A program made the translations under genes and the position numbers. Under the pieces are notes generated by a model. It had not been told where the DNA came from and searched no databases. It was given only the letters and a program-made list of their open reading frames with translations. Positions 22,155 through 31,737 of a DNA stretch of 40,644 nt are shown in pieces. Numbering within the stretch: the first letter of the stretch is position 1; every line of letters starts with the position of its first letter. Origin of the DNA: CAUYUA01 sp963575675 (lineage in GTDB: Bacteria; Pseudomonadota; Alphaproteobacteria; Azospirillales; Azospirillaceae); contig CAUYUA010000209.1 in the NCBI GenBank assembly GCA_963575675.1, positions 1-40,644 on the forward strand, in the 5' to 3' direction.

Positions 22155-23429
22155 ATGCTTCGCGACGAAAACCGGATTTTTACAAACCTTTATGGCTTTG
22201 AGGGTTCTGACCTGGCTTCTGCGCGTGCTCGTGGCGACTGGGAAAGAACAGCGGATTTCATTGCCAAAGGGCGAGACTGGATCGTAAATGAGGTCAAAGA
22301 GTCCGGTTTGCGTGGGCGCGGGGGCGCAGGGTTCTCGACTGGGCTGAAATGGTCTTTTATGCCCAAGAAGAGTGATGGGCGCCCATCATACTTGGTGGTT
22401 AACGCGGATGAAGGTGAGCCTGGGACTTGCAAAGATCGCGATATTCTTCGGAATGATCCGCATAAATTAGTTGAAGGTTGTTTACTGGCTGGCGTCGCTA
22501 TCGGCGCATCTGCGTGCTACATATATATTCGTGGCGAGTTCTATGGGGAAGCGTCTGCTGTTCAGCGGGCAATAGATGAGGCCTATGAGTGTGGGCTTAT
22601 TGGGAAGAATGCATGTAAGTCGGGTTATGACTACGATGTTTACTTGCATCGAGGCGCTGGCGCCTATGTTTGTGGTGAAGAGACCGCCCTTATCGAAAGC
22701 ATAGAAGGTCGTAAGGGGCAGCCACGCACAAAGCCGCCTTTCCCAGCTCAAGCAGGGTTGTATTCCTGTCCGACGACAGTTAACAATGTTGAGTCGATAG
22801 CGGTTGTGCCGACAATTCTTCGTCGGGGAGCGCCTTGGTTTGCCCAGATTGGTAGACCAAAAAATACTGGGACGAAGATATTCTGCATTTCAGGGCATGT
22901 TAATCAGCCTTGTAATGTCGAAGAAGAGATGGGAATACCTCTTCGTGAACTAATTGAGCGCCATGCTGGTGGTGTGCGGGGGGGGTGGGATAATCTTTTG
23001 GCGGTTATTCCAGGTGGTTCATCGACGCCGATGTTGACGAAATCAGTCTGTGAAACGGTTTTGATGGATTTTGATGGATTGCGGGATGTGGGGTCAGGGT
23101 TGGGCACCGCTGCTGTAATCGTGATGGACCGCTCTACGGATGTCGTGAAGGCAATTGCTCGTTTGTCGAAGTTTTACGCGCACGAGAGTTGTGGTCAATG
23201 CACGCCGTGTCGTGAAGGGACGGGGTGGATGTGGCGTGTCATGGAGCGATTGACTCGTGGCCAGGCGCGGATCGAAGAAATCGATATGTTGTTGGAAGTC
23301 ACTAAGCAGGTCGAAGGTCATACGATTTGCGCGCTTGGTGATGCCGCAGCTTGGCCAATCCAAGGGCTGATGAAAAATTTCCGTCCAGAAGTTGAGCGTC
23401 GTATTCAAAGTAATAACGACGCAAATTAA
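22155..23429 (+). CDS. nuoF: NADH-quinone oxidoreductase subunit F
   Basis: This is the 424 aa 51 kDa-type subunit where NADH donates electrons to FMN. The sequence shows the NADH site LRGRGGAGFSTGLKW, FMN-binding NADEGEPGTCKDR and GAGAYVCGEETALIES, and the N3 [4Fe-4S] ligands in SCGQCTPCREG with a later cysteine in ICALGDAAAWP. A strong AAGGAGAAG site precedes the ATG. It forms the NADH-oxidising module with NuoE and NuoG. Confidence 0.97.
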   Translation: MLRDENRIFTNLYGFEGSDLASARARGDWERTADFIAKGRDWIVNEVKESGLRGRGGAGFSTGLKWSFMPKKSDGRPSYLVVNADEGEPGTCKDRDILRNDPHKLVEGCLLAGVAIGASACYIYIRGEFYGEASAVQRAIDEAYECGLIGKNACKSGYDYDVYLHRGAGAYVCGEETALIESIEGRKGQPRTKPPFPAQAGLYSCPTTVNNVESIAVVPTILRRGAPWFAQIGRPKNTGTKIFCISGHVNQPCNVEEEMGIPLRELIERHAGGVRGGWDNLLAVIPGGSSTPMLTKSVCETVLMDFDGLRDVGSGLGTAAVIVMDRSTDVVKAIARLSKFYAHESCGQCTPCREGTGWMWRVMERLTRGQARIEEIDMLLEVTKQVEGHTICALGDAAAWPIQGLMKNFRPEVERRIQSNNDAN

Positions 23430-23478
23430 GCCGCCGTTTAATGTGTCGGTTGCCATTGTCAAGCGCCGAGAGGATGAA

Positions 23479-25542
23479 ATGCCGAAATTAACCATCGACG
23501 GGATGGAAATCGAAGTCGAGCCGGGCGCCTCGGTGCTTCAGGCGTGTGAAATGCTCGGCATCGAAGTCCCGCGATTTTGTTACCATGACAAGTTGAGTGT
23601 TGCGGGAAGCTGCCGTATGTGCTTAGTTGAGCAAGATAGAGCTCCTAAGCCAATTGCAAGCTGTGCAATGCCTTGCGCGGACGGGATGATCATACGAACC
23701 AACACAGAAATGGTTCGTAAGGCTCGTCGTGGAGTCATGGAGCTGTTGCTTATCAACCATCCTCTTGATTGTCCTATTTGCGATCAGGGTGGAGAGTGCG
23801 ATTTGCAAGACCAGGCTGTTGCGTATGGCCTGGACCATGGGCGGTACACAGAAGAAAAACGCGCCGTTAAAGAAAAGGATTTTGGTCCATTAATTAAAAC
23901 AGAAATGACGCGGTGCATTCATTGCACACGGTGCGTGCGTTTTGTTAATGAGATTGCAGGAGTTCCAGTGCTTGGCGCGACAAATCGCGGGGAGCATATG
24001 GAAATCACGACTTACGTCGAAAGCGCCATAAATTCTGAAATGTCAGGAAATTTGGCGGATGTGTGTCCTGTTGGCGCGCTGACATCGAAACCCTATGCCT
24101 ATACTGCACGGCCATGGGAATTGCGGCGGACAGAGACCATCGATGTCTTAGATGCCGTAGGATCCAATATCCGGGTTGATTCTCGTGGTAGTGGAATTAT
24201 GAGGGTGCTTCCTCGGTTGAATGAAGAAATTAACGAAGAGTGGATTTCAGATCGAACTCGCTATGCTTATGATGGTTTGAGTCGTCAGAGACTCGATCGT
24301 CCTTATGTGCGCAAAAATGGGAAATTAGCGGCTGTTTCTTGGACAGAGGCCCTGAGTGTTGTTGCAAGGAAGTTAAATTCAACACCTGCGAATCGGGTTG
24401 CAGCTTTAGCAGGTGACTTGTGTGATTCCGAGTCGATGCTCGCCCTAAAGGATCTGATGTCAAGTCTTGGCGTTGATAATATTGATTGTCGACAAGATGG
24501 CGCTGATTATGATGTGTCTACAAGAGCGAGTTATATATTCAATTCTACGATCCTTGGTATTGAACAATCGGATGCGATTCTTCTAATTGGTACAAATCCT
24601 CGATATGAAGCTGCGTTGATAAATGCTCGTATTCGTAAAAGGTATTTGAATGGTGGGTTGCGAGTTGGTTTGATTGGTGCTGAGGTAAGCCTTAATTATC
24701 CCTATGAGTATTTAGGAAGTGGTCCTGAAGCAATATCAAACTTGATAGACGGGCAAGGTAGCTTTGCACACTCTCTTCGAAACGCAAAGAAGCCAATTGT
24801 TATTGTTGGTGCGAGTGTGTTAGCAAGGAAAGACAGCAGAGCCATTCAATATGAAATCAATCGATTGGTCGATGGTTTTGGAATTGTTCGACAAGATTGG
24901 AATGGTTTCAATGTTCTTCAGGCGGTGGCGAGTCGGGTTGGAGGATTGGATTTAGGTTTCCTGCCTTCTCAAGGTGGAAAGGGAACATTAGGGATTGTCT
25001 CTGCGATAGCAAATGATGAAATCGATGTTGTGTATTTGCTTGGTGTCGATGAAATCGATCCAGAACGTTTCGGTAAAGCATTTGTCGTTTATCAGGGGCA
25101 TCACGGGGATCGTGGAGCGCATGCGGCCGATGTAATTTTACCTGGAGCGGCGTATACAGAAAAGAGTGGTATCTACACGAATACAGAAGGGAGACCTCAA
25201 CTGGCGCGTCAAGTTGTTTTTCCGCCAGGAGAGGCGCGAGAGGATTGGAGAATTATTAGAGCATTATCAGAAGTGATAGGGAAGGTTTTACCGTACGATA
25301 ATATTGCAGGGATTCGTAGTCGGCTTGCTGAAATAAATCCTGTGTTTGGAAACATTGATTGTGTAAACACAGAAGAGTGGAGTATGTTTGGGACTGCAGG
25401 AGAATTAGAGTCCCTTGATTTTGGCAATTCGGTTGTCAACTACTACATGACAGATGCAATTAGTCGTGCATCATTGACGATGGCCAAGTGCGCAGAAGTG
25501 TTTGTTCAGTCTGATAGAAGGAAGAGCGGCATCCATGGATAA
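23479..25542 (+). CDS. nuoG: NADH-quinone oxidoreductase subunit G
   Basis: This 687 aa iron-sulfur subunit has an N-terminal [2Fe-2S] ferredoxin domain (RFCYHDKLSVAGSCRMC), then a cluster region DCPICDQGGECDLQD, then CIHCTRCVRF, followed by a molybdopterin-oxidoreductase-like domain without catalytic function in complex I. The ATG at 23479 starts MPKLTIDG as in relatives; the longer frame adds residues overlapping nuoF's end. From about 24350 the gene becomes markedly AT-richer than the region before it, with many A/T-ending codons. The stop overlaps nuoH by 8 bp. Confidence 0.96.
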   Translation: MPKLTIDGMEIEVEPGASVLQACEMLGIEVPRFCYHDKLSVAGSCRMCLVEQDRAPKPIASCAMPCADGMIIRTNTEMVRKARRGVMELLLINHPLDCPICDQGGECDLQDQAVAYGLDHGRYTEEKRAVKEKDFGPLIKTEMTRCIHCTRCVRFVNEIAGVPVLGATNRGEHMEITTYVESAINSEMSGNLADVCPVGALTSKPYAYTARPWELRRTETIDVLDAVGSNIRVDSRGSGIMRVLPRLNEEINEEWISDRTRYAYDGLSRQRLDRPYVRKNGKLAAVSWTEALSVVARKLNSTPANRVAALAGDLCDSESMLALKDLMSSLGVDNIDCRQDGADYDVSTRASYIFNSTILGIEQSDAILLIGTNPRYEAALINARIRKRYLNGGLRVGLIGAEVSLNYPYEYLGSGPEAISNLIDGQGSFAHSLRNAKKPIVIVGASVLARKDSRAIQYEINRLVDGFGIVRQDWNGFNVLQAVASRVGGLDLGFLPSQGGKGTLGIVSAIANDEIDVVYLLGVDEIDPERFGKAFVVYQGHHGDRGAHAADVILPGAAYTEKSGIYTNTEGRPQLARQVVFPPGEAREDWRIIRALSEVIGKVLPYDNIAGIRSRLAEINPVFGNIDCVNTEEWSMFGTAGELESLDFGNSVVNYYMTDAISRASLTMAKCAEVFVQSDRRKSGIHG

Positions 25543-26545
25543 TCTCTGGAGTGGCTATCTTTTGCCGTTAATCATCATTGTTGCTAAAATAATGTTGATT
25601 ATAGTGCCTATCCTCTTAGGAGTCGCTTATCTGACCTATGCTGAACGTAAAGTAATGGGTTCTATGCAGCTTAGAACAGGGCCTGCGCTTGTTGGTCCAT
25701 TTGGTTTATTACAGCCAATGGCAGATGGTCTAAAGCTATTTGCTAAAGAGACGATTATACCGGCTGGGGCTAACCGTGCAATCTTTGTCGGTGCTCCGAT
25801 GCTGACTTTTTTCTTAAGTTTAGTGTCTTGGGCCGTGATTCCTTTTGATCAAGGAGTCGTTCTTGCTGATATAAATGTTGGTATCCTTTACCTCTTTGCG
25901 ATATCTTCTGTCGGGGTGTATGGGATAATTATGGCTGGATGGGCATCGAATTCCAGATATGCTTTTTTGGGAGGTCTGCGTTCAGCGGCACAGATGGTGT
26001 CGTATGAAGTATCGATGGGGTTTGTTATTGTAACAGTCTTGTTGTGTGTCGGGTCTTTGAATCTGAGTAAAATTGTTGAGGCTCAAAGAGCAGTTTGGTT
26101 TGTTGGGCCGCTATTGCCGATGGCTGTTGTCTTTTTTGTTTCTGCTTTGGCTGAAACAAACAGAGCTCCGTTTGATTTGCCTGAAGGTGAATCCGAGATT
26201 GTTGCGGGGTTTTTTATTGAGTATTCTGCAATGTCCTACGCATTATTCATGTTGGGAGAATACGCCAACATGATATTGATGTGCGCTATAATGTCTATTC
26301 TTTTTTTGGGCGGATGGTTGCCGCCTTTTGGAGGGGGGGTATTTGCCTGGGTTCCCGGAATAGTGTGGTTCGGTCTAAAAGTTGCCTTATTGCTTTTCTG
26401 TTTCCTTTGGGTTAGAGCGACTTTGCCTCGCTATCGATACGACCAGCTTATGAGATTGGGGTGGAAAGTTTTTCTTCCTTTATCATTGTTCTGGTTGGTC
26501 TGTACAGCGGGTGTTCTGGTGGTTTTTGGGTGGTTGCCGAAGTAA
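25535..26545 (+). CDS. nuoH: NADH-quinone oxidoreductase subunit H
   Basis: This 336 aa membrane subunit (ND1) links the quinone site to the proton-pumping arm. About eight membrane helices are visible. Diagnostic motifs are YAERKVMGSMQLRTGP near the N-terminus and AETNRAPFDLPEGESEIVAGF in the middle. The ATG at 25535, overlapping the nuoG stop, gives the family N-terminus and is preferred over one 11 codons earlier. Confidence 0.97.
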   Translation: MDNLWSGYLLPLIIIVAKIMLIIVPILLGVAYLTYAERKVMGSMQLRTGPALVGPFGLLQPMADGLKLFAKETIIPAGANRAIFVGAPMLTFFLSLVSWAVIPFDQGVVLADINVGILYLFAISSVGVYGIIMAGWASNSRYAFLGGLRSAAQMVSYEVSMGFVIVTVLLCVGSLNLSKIVEAQRAVWFVGPLLPMAVVFFVSALAETNRAPFDLPEGESEIVAGFFIEYSAMSYALFMLGEYANMILMCAIMSILFLGGWLPPFGGGVFAWVPGIVWFGLKVALLLFCFLWVRATLPRYRYDQLMRLGWKVFLPLSLFWLVCTAGVLVVFGWLPK

Positions 26546-26588
26546 TTCACGCCATGATGTGCGTCTTGGATCGGGTTCGGGGGGTAAA

Positions 26589-27077
26589 ATGGCGATTTTA
26601 GATCGTAGTGTACGCGCATTTTTTCTGTCGGAAATCTTGTCAGGTTTGGCCTTAACATTAAGCCATATGTTTAAGCCAAAAGTCACTTTGTTGTATCCGA
26701 ATGAAAAGGGGCCTATAAGTTCTCGGTTTCGTGGTGAACATGCATTACGGCGGTATCCTAATGGAGAAGAGCGCTGTATTGCGTGTAAATTGTGTGAAGC
26801 AACGTGTCCAGCGCTGGCGATCACGATAGAAGTCGAGCCGCGAGAAGATGGTAGTCGGAGGACGACGCGTTACGATATCGATATGACGAAGTGTATTTAT
26901 TGTGGTTTATGTCAGGAAGCCTGTCCGGTGGACGCGATAGTTGAGGGGCCAAATTTTGAATATTCAACTGAAACGAGAGAAGAATTATTTTACACAAAAG
27001 AAAAATTAGTAGCTAATGGGGAGAGGTGGGAACCAGAAATATCTTCTAACCTTTCTCGTGAAGCCCCGTATCGGTGA
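26589..27077 (+). CDS. nuoI: NADH-quinone oxidoreductase subunit I
   Basis: This 162 aa ferredoxin-like subunit holds clusters N6a and N6b. Both [4Fe-4S] motifs are present: CIACKLCEATCP and CIYCGLCQEACP. The N-terminal MAILDRSVRAFFLSE is the usual membrane-associating helix of alphaproteobacterial NuoI. The ATG at 26589 is chosen because the longer frame's N-terminus (from 26511) is unlike the family and overlaps nuoH. Confidence 0.96.
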   Translation: MAILDRSVRAFFLSEILSGLALTLSHMFKPKVTLLYPNEKGPISSRFRGEHALRRYPNGEERCIACKLCEATCPALAITIEVEPREDGSRRTTRYDIDMTKCIYCGLCQEACPVDAIVEGPNFEYSTETREELFYTKEKLVANGERWEPEISSNLSREAPYR

Positions 27078-27176
27078 GTGTATCTTTTGGCGATTGAGGC
27101 GTTCTGTTGCAAATTGTGACGATGTCTCAAGTGTTTTTGTACGTAACATGAGCCCATCCATAGGGAGGGATCGATA

Positions 27177-27794
27177 ATGATAATTCAAACATTCGTGTTT
27201 TACCTGTTGTCGGCGATACTGATAGCAAGTGGACTGAAGGTTGTTACATCGCGCAATCCTGTTCACTCTGTATTGTTTCTGATTTTAGCTTTTTTTCAGG
27301 CGGCAGGTTTGTTTGTTCTAGTTGGTGCTGAGTTTTTAGCCATGCTCCTTGTGATTGTTTACGTGGGTGCTGTGGCTGTCTTGTTTCTCTTTGTTGTTAT
27401 GATGCTGAATATTGATACCAAAGAGTTAAAGTCTGGTTTTCACGAATATCTTCCGATAGGATTAATTGTCGGTGGTGTGTTGGTTGTTGAGTTAATAGTA
27501 GGGATATCTAGCTGGCATTTTTTGCCAACCGCACAAAAGATGTTAGGTGCGCCACTTGTCGCCGCGAGTGGAGTTTCGAATACGGTTGCGCTTGGGCGGT
27601 TGCTTTATACACAGTATGCGTACTTATTTCAAGCGTGTGGCCTAGTTCTTTTGGTGTCTATGTTGGGAGCAATTGTGCTAACCCTTCTGCATAAGTCTGG
27701 TGGAAAACGGCAGGTGATAAGCCGCCAGGTTGGGCGTCGACGTGAAGACGCCGTTTATAAATGCGCAGAACTGTCGACCGAGGAGGTTGTTTGA
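27177..27794 (+). CDS. nuoJ: NADH-quinone oxidoreductase subunit J
   Basis: This is a 205 aa membrane subunit (ND6) with five membrane helices. The motif VTSRNPVHSVLFLILAFF and the third helix LLVIVYVGAVAVLFLFVVMML, which contains the flexible pi-bulge region in known structures, are clear. It begins 99 bp after nuoI behind AGGGAGGGAT. The last base of its stop is the first base of the nuoK start. Confidence 0.95.
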   Translation: MIIQTFVFYLLSAILIASGLKVVTSRNPVHSVLFLILAFFQAAGLFVLVGAEFLAMLLVIVYVGAVAVLFLFVVMMLNIDTKELKSGFHEYLPIGLIVGGVLVVELIVGISSWHFLPTAQKMLGAPLVAASGVSNTVALGRLLYTQYAYLFQACGLVLLVSMLGAIVLTLLHKSGGKRQVISRQVGRRREDAVYKCAELSTEEVV

Positions 27795-28102
27795 TGGACG
27801 TAGGGCTGAGCCATTATCTGACTGTCGCAGCAATACTTTTTGCTCTCGGCGTCTTCGGTATTTTTCTGAATCGCAAAAACGTTATAACAATTATGATGTC
27901 GATTGAGCTGATCTTGCTTTCTGTTAACATCAACTTAGTTGCTTTTTCAGTTTGGCTGGGAGATATGGTTGGGCAGGTGTTTGCTCTGTTTGTCTTGACA
28001 GTCGCCGCTGCTGAAGCCGCTATTGGGCTTGCTATTCTGGTTGTTCATTTCCGGAATCGGGGGTCTATTGCGGTTGGAGAAATTAACGAGATGAAGGGTT
28101 AG
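27794..28102 (+). CDS. nuoK: NADH-quinone oxidoreductase subunit K
   Basis: This is a 102 aa membrane subunit (ND4L) with three helices. The conserved glutamates lie in MMSIELILLSVNI and in the third helix AAAEAAIGLAILV. It starts at the ATG overlapping the nuoJ stop (TGATG), indicating translational coupling, and ends 10 bp before nuoL. Confidence 0.96.
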   Translation: MDVGLSHYLTVAAILFALGVFGIFLNRKNVITIMMSIELILLSVNINLVAFSVWLGDMVGQVFALFVLTVAAAEAAIGLAILVVHFRNRGSIAVGEINEMKG

Positions 28103-28112
28103 GACAAAAGTC

Positions 28113-30038
28113 ATGGAAATCGCCGCTGTATTTGCACCTCTTTTGGGTGCCATGATTGCCGGTTTTTTCGGTCGTTGGATCGAAGATCGGGGGGCGCAGC
28201 TGGTGACTTGTGCTGGCATGTTTGTGTCAGCAATTTCATCAATACTTTTGTTTGATGATGTAGCGTTACACGGCGTTGTGAGGACAAGAGAGCTGTTTAC
28301 GTGGATCGACTTTAATGTTGATAGTGTTTCGTGGGCGTTGAGAATTGATACGCTGTCGGTTGTGATGTTGGTTGTTGTCTCTGTTGTTTCTACAATGGTG
28401 CATGTTTACTCGATAGGTTATATGTCCCATGATCCTCATAAGTCGAGGTTCATGTCGTATTTGAGTTTGTTCTCTTTTTGCATGCTTATGCTAGTAACTT
28501 CGGATAATCTTCTTCAAATGTTTTTTGGGTGGGAGGGAGTTGGTCTCTGTTCGTATTTGCTCATCAACTTTTGGTTTGAAAAGCCGAGTGCAAACTCAGC
28601 AGCCATTAAGGCGTTCATAGTGAATCGTGTTGGAGATTTCGGTTTCTCTCTAGGAATTGTTCTCGTTTTTATCGTGTTTAAATCTATAGATTTCGATACT
28701 ATCTTTGAGACAATTCCAAATTCTACGAGTAGGACGTTCAATTTTCTAGGGTACGAGTATGACGCGATAACTCTTGCCTGTTTGCTGTTGTTTACAGGGG
28801 CAATGGGTAAATCAGCGCAGTTGGGATTGCATACTTGGTTGCCAGATGCGATGGAAGGCCCAACACCGGTTTCCGCGTTGATTCATGCCGCCACCATGGT
28901 AACCGCGGGCGTGTTCATGATTGTTCGGTTGTCGCCGCTGTTCGAACATGCTCCTCTTGCTCTCTCTATTATAACTGTGGTGGGGGCGCTTACAGCTTTT
29001 GTTGCGGGGACTATTGGTTTAACCCAGTTCGACATTAAGAGGGTAATTGCCTATTCGACGATGAGCCAGTTAGGTTATATGTTTTTCGCTGTAGGAGTTT
29101 CTGCGTATTCTGCTGCCGTGTTTCACCTCTTTACGCACGCGTTTTTTAAGGCATTGTTGTTTTTAGGCGCAGGATCTGTAATTCACGCTCTTTCTGGCGA
29201 ACAAGATATGCGTAAAATGGGGGGGGTGTGGTCAAAAATCCCTGTGACTTATGCAATGATGTGGATTGGGAATTTGGCTTTGGCCGGGTTGCCTTTCTTT
29301 GCAGGGTTTTATTCAAAGGATATGATCCTTGAAGCTGCGTATGCATCCCAGTCGAATACAGGGCTCTTTGCTTTCTGGCTGGGTATTGTTACGGTTGGTA
29401 TGACGGCTTTCTATTCGTGGCGGTTGCTCTTTTTGACGTTCCATGGAAAATCCAGAGCGAGTCATCATGTGCTTGATCATGCCCATGAAGCTCCGAAAGT
29501 AATGTTAATTCCGCTCTGTGTTCTTGCAATCGGGGCTATCTTTACTGGTATGCTGGGTGAGCATCTCTTTGTTGGTAGCGGAAGAGCTGAGTTCTGGGGG
29601 GATTCGATTGTAGTTCTTAGTGGACATGATACGATCGAGCGTGCACATCATGGGCTTCCAGTGTGGGTTGGCTTCTTGCCATTAGCGATGACACTTCTAG
29701 GTATAGGTTTGGCCTTCATCTGCTACATTGTTTTTCCTGGGATTCCAGCGAAGGTTGCGAACGCAACAGGAGGAGTGTACCGCTTTTTGTACAATAAGTG
29801 GTATTTCGATGTCCTTTACCAGAAGTTGTTTGTTAACACGTCTTTTGCTCTTGGTTTTGCCTTCTGGAAGGGAGGCGACAATGCAGTGATTGATAAAGTA
29901 GGACCTGATGGCCTTTCTGAAGTGACAATGTACCTTTCGGGTGAAGCGCAAAAGGTCCAGACAGGTTATGTTTCTCATTATGCCTTTGCCATGGTCATCG
30001 GAGTTGCCTTGATCATTGGTTGGTTGTGCATCGGTTAA
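28113..30038 (+). CDS. nuoL: NADH-quinone oxidoreductase subunit L
   Basis: This 641 aa antiporter-like subunit (ND5) sits at the distal end of the proton-pumping arm. The conserved core is visible: WEGVGLCSYLLI, then LHTWLPDAMEGPTPVSALIH, then MVTAGVFMIVR and HAFFKALLFLGAGSVIH, followed by the C-terminal lateral-helix region. It is separated from nuoM by 158 bp, the largest gap in the operon, which contains a nested hairpin. Confidence 0.97.
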   Translation: MEIAAVFAPLLGAMIAGFFGRWIEDRGAQLVTCAGMFVSAISSILLFDDVALHGVVRTRELFTWIDFNVDSVSWALRIDTLSVVMLVVVSVVSTMVHVYSIGYMSHDPHKSRFMSYLSLFSFCMLMLVTSDNLLQMFFGWEGVGLCSYLLINFWFEKPSANSAAIKAFIVNRVGDFGFSLGIVLVFIVFKSIDFDTIFETIPNSTSRTFNFLGYEYDAITLACLLLFTGAMGKSAQLGLHTWLPDAMEGPTPVSALIHAATMVTAGVFMIVRLSPLFEHAPLALSIITVVGALTAFVAGTIGLTQFDIKRVIAYSTMSQLGYMFFAVGVSAYSAAVFHLFTHAFFKALLFLGAGSVIHALSGEQDMRKMGGVWSKIPVTYAMMWIGNLALAGLPFFAGFYSKDMILEAAYASQSNTGLFAFWLGIVTVGMTAFYSWRLLFLTFHGKSRASHHVLDHAHEAPKVMLIPLCVLAIGAIFTGMLGEHLFVGSGRAEFWGDSIVVLSGHDTIERAHHGLPVWVGFLPLAMTLLGIGLAFICYIVFPGIPAKVANATGGVYRFLYNKWYFDVLYQKLFVNTSFALGFAFWKGGDNAVIDKVGPDGLSEVTMYLSGEAQKVQTGYVSHYAFAMVIGVALIIGWLCIG

Positions 30039-30080
30039 TGTAACTGAGTCTTTTTTGTATCCGAGTTTAGTTCGGTGAAT

Positions 30081-30128
30081 TCAGAGATGGCAAGATGTCC
30101 ATCTTATTGATGGTCAAGCTATCTCTGA
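30081..30128. other. Nested hairpin between nuoL and nuoM
   Basis: TCAGAGAT (30081-30088) pairs with ATCTCTGA (30121-30128). Within the loop AAGAT-GTCC-ATCTT (30092-30105) forms a second hairpin. The operon's largest intergenic gap surrounds it. There is no T-tract, so RNA processing or differential expression is more likely than termination. Confidence 0.5.
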
Positions 30129-30196
30129 GTTGAGCTAATCGGTCGTTTCAATTTGGTGTAGATAAGCCTAACCTTAAGCGGTGAGGAACTCGCAAC

Positions 30197-31714
30197 ATGG
30201 CTGGCTGGCCAATCTTGTCGTTAACGACATTTTTGCCGTTGCTCGGGGCTGCTTTTATTTTTTTGCTTCGCGGCGATGCTGAAACTGTTGCGAGGAATTC
30301 TCGCAACGTCGCTCTTTGGACGTCGACAATAACTCTTGTATTGTCTTTGTTTATATGGTTTAGCTTTGACCCAACCAATCCTGGTTTTCAGCTTGTCGAA
30401 AAACACGAATGGATCCCCGATTACAACATTAATTATTATGTCGGAATTGATGGGATTTCGTTTTGGTTTGTGCTGTTATCCACGTATTTGACGGTTATCT
30501 GCGTCATTGCAAGCTGGGATGGCATAAAATTTCGTGTCAGGGAATGTATGATTGCATTCCTGGTGCTTGAAACCGCGATGATTGGGACTTTCTGTGCGCT
30601 TGATTTCTTTGTCTTTTATATGTTCTTTGAGGGGTCTCTTATTCCGATGTTCATGATCGTCGGAATATGGGGAGGGCCGCGACGTATCTATGCAACCTTT
30701 AAGTTCTTTTTGTATTCTCTGTTTGGGTCTGTGTTGACGTTGGTCGGTATCTTGACAATGTACTTCATCACAGGGACGGCAGATATTCCAACAATAATGG
30801 GGTTTGATTTCCCACGAGAAGTTGAGATGTGGCTGTGGTTGTCTGTTGCAGCCGCCTTTGCAATTAAAGTTCCTATTTGGCCGTTTCACACATGGTTACC
30901 CGACACCCATGTTGAGGCTCCGACGATTGGTTCTGTCGATTTGGCGGGTGTTCTGTTAAAAATCGGTTGTTATGGTCTGATTCGTTTCATTCTTCCTATT
31001 ATGCCAGAGGCAACAGAGTTCTTTGCTCCTCTGATGTTTGCCTTTTGTTTGATTGGTGTGGTGTATTGTTCGCTCATTTGTCTTGTTCAGGATGATATGA
31101 AACGGATGATCGCCTATTCATCGATTCCTCACATGGCGATCGCTGTTATCGGGATTTTCTGCGTTACGCAGGAGTCTATCCAGGGGGCAATCATGGTGAT
31201 GTTATCCCATGGTTTTGTTTCTGGAGCATTGTTCTTATGCGTTGGCGTGGTTTATGAACGGACCCATACGCGTGATATGCGTTACCTTGGTGGCGTTGTT
31301 CATAGAATGCCTGTTTTCGCCTTTGTGCTAATGGTCTTGACTCTGTCAGCGCTTGCTCTTCCTGGAACGGGGGGCTTTGTTGGGGAATTTATGATTTTGT
31401 TTGGGGCGTTTAAGGTCAATACTTGGGTTGCAACAATTGCCAATCTTGGCACTATTCTTTGTGCGGCGTATATGTTGACTTTGTATCGGCGTGTGATGTA
31501 TGGCGAGCTTGAGCGAGATGACATTAAATCCCTTGTGGATTTGGATGCGCGTGAGCTGGTGATGTTTGTGCCGATGGTGCTGATCGTTCTGTGGATGGGT
31601 ATCTATCCGTCAAGCTTTTTGGATGTGACGCGCGCCTCCTCGGCGAGTTTGGTAAAGAATTATCATGCCGCCTTGGATAAAGCCCATGGTAGCAAATCTG
31701 CGGCAGTCGAATAA
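30197..31714 (+). CDS. nuoM: NADH-quinone oxidoreductase subunit M
   Basis: This is a 505 aa antiporter-like subunit (ND4). Signature regions include YVGIDGISFWFVLLSTYL, the conserved FFEGSLIPMF, the helix FAIKVPIWPFHTWLPDTHVEAP followed by LAGVLLKIGCYGLIRF, and MIAYSSIPHM. About fourteen membrane helices are expected and visible as hydrophobic stretches. It is followed 23 bp later by nuoN. Confidence 0.97.
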   Translation: MAGWPILSLTTFLPLLGAAFIFLLRGDAETVARNSRNVALWTSTITLVLSLFIWFSFDPTNPGFQLVEKHEWIPDYNINYYVGIDGISFWFVLLSTYLTVICVIASWDGIKFRVRECMIAFLVLETAMIGTFCALDFFVFYMFFEGSLIPMFMIVGIWGGPRRIYATFKFFLYSLFGSVLTLVGILTMYFITGTADIPTIMGFDFPREVEMWLWLSVAAAFAIKVPIWPFHTWLPDTHVEAPTIGSVDLAGVLLKIGCYGLIRFILPIMPEATEFFAPLMFAFCLIGVVYCSLICLVQDDMKRMIAYSSIPHMAIAVIGIFCVTQESIQGAIMVMLSHGFVSGALFLCVGVVYERTHTRDMRYLGGVVHRMPVFAFVLMVLTLSALALPGTGGFVGEFMILFGAFKVNTWVATIANLGTILCAAYMLTLYRRVMYGELERDDIKSLVDLDARELVMFVPMVLIVLWMGIYPSSFLDVTRASSASLVKNYHAALDKAHGSKSAAVE

Positions 31715-31737
31715 ACCAAGCGGAGGAGTTTTCTACA

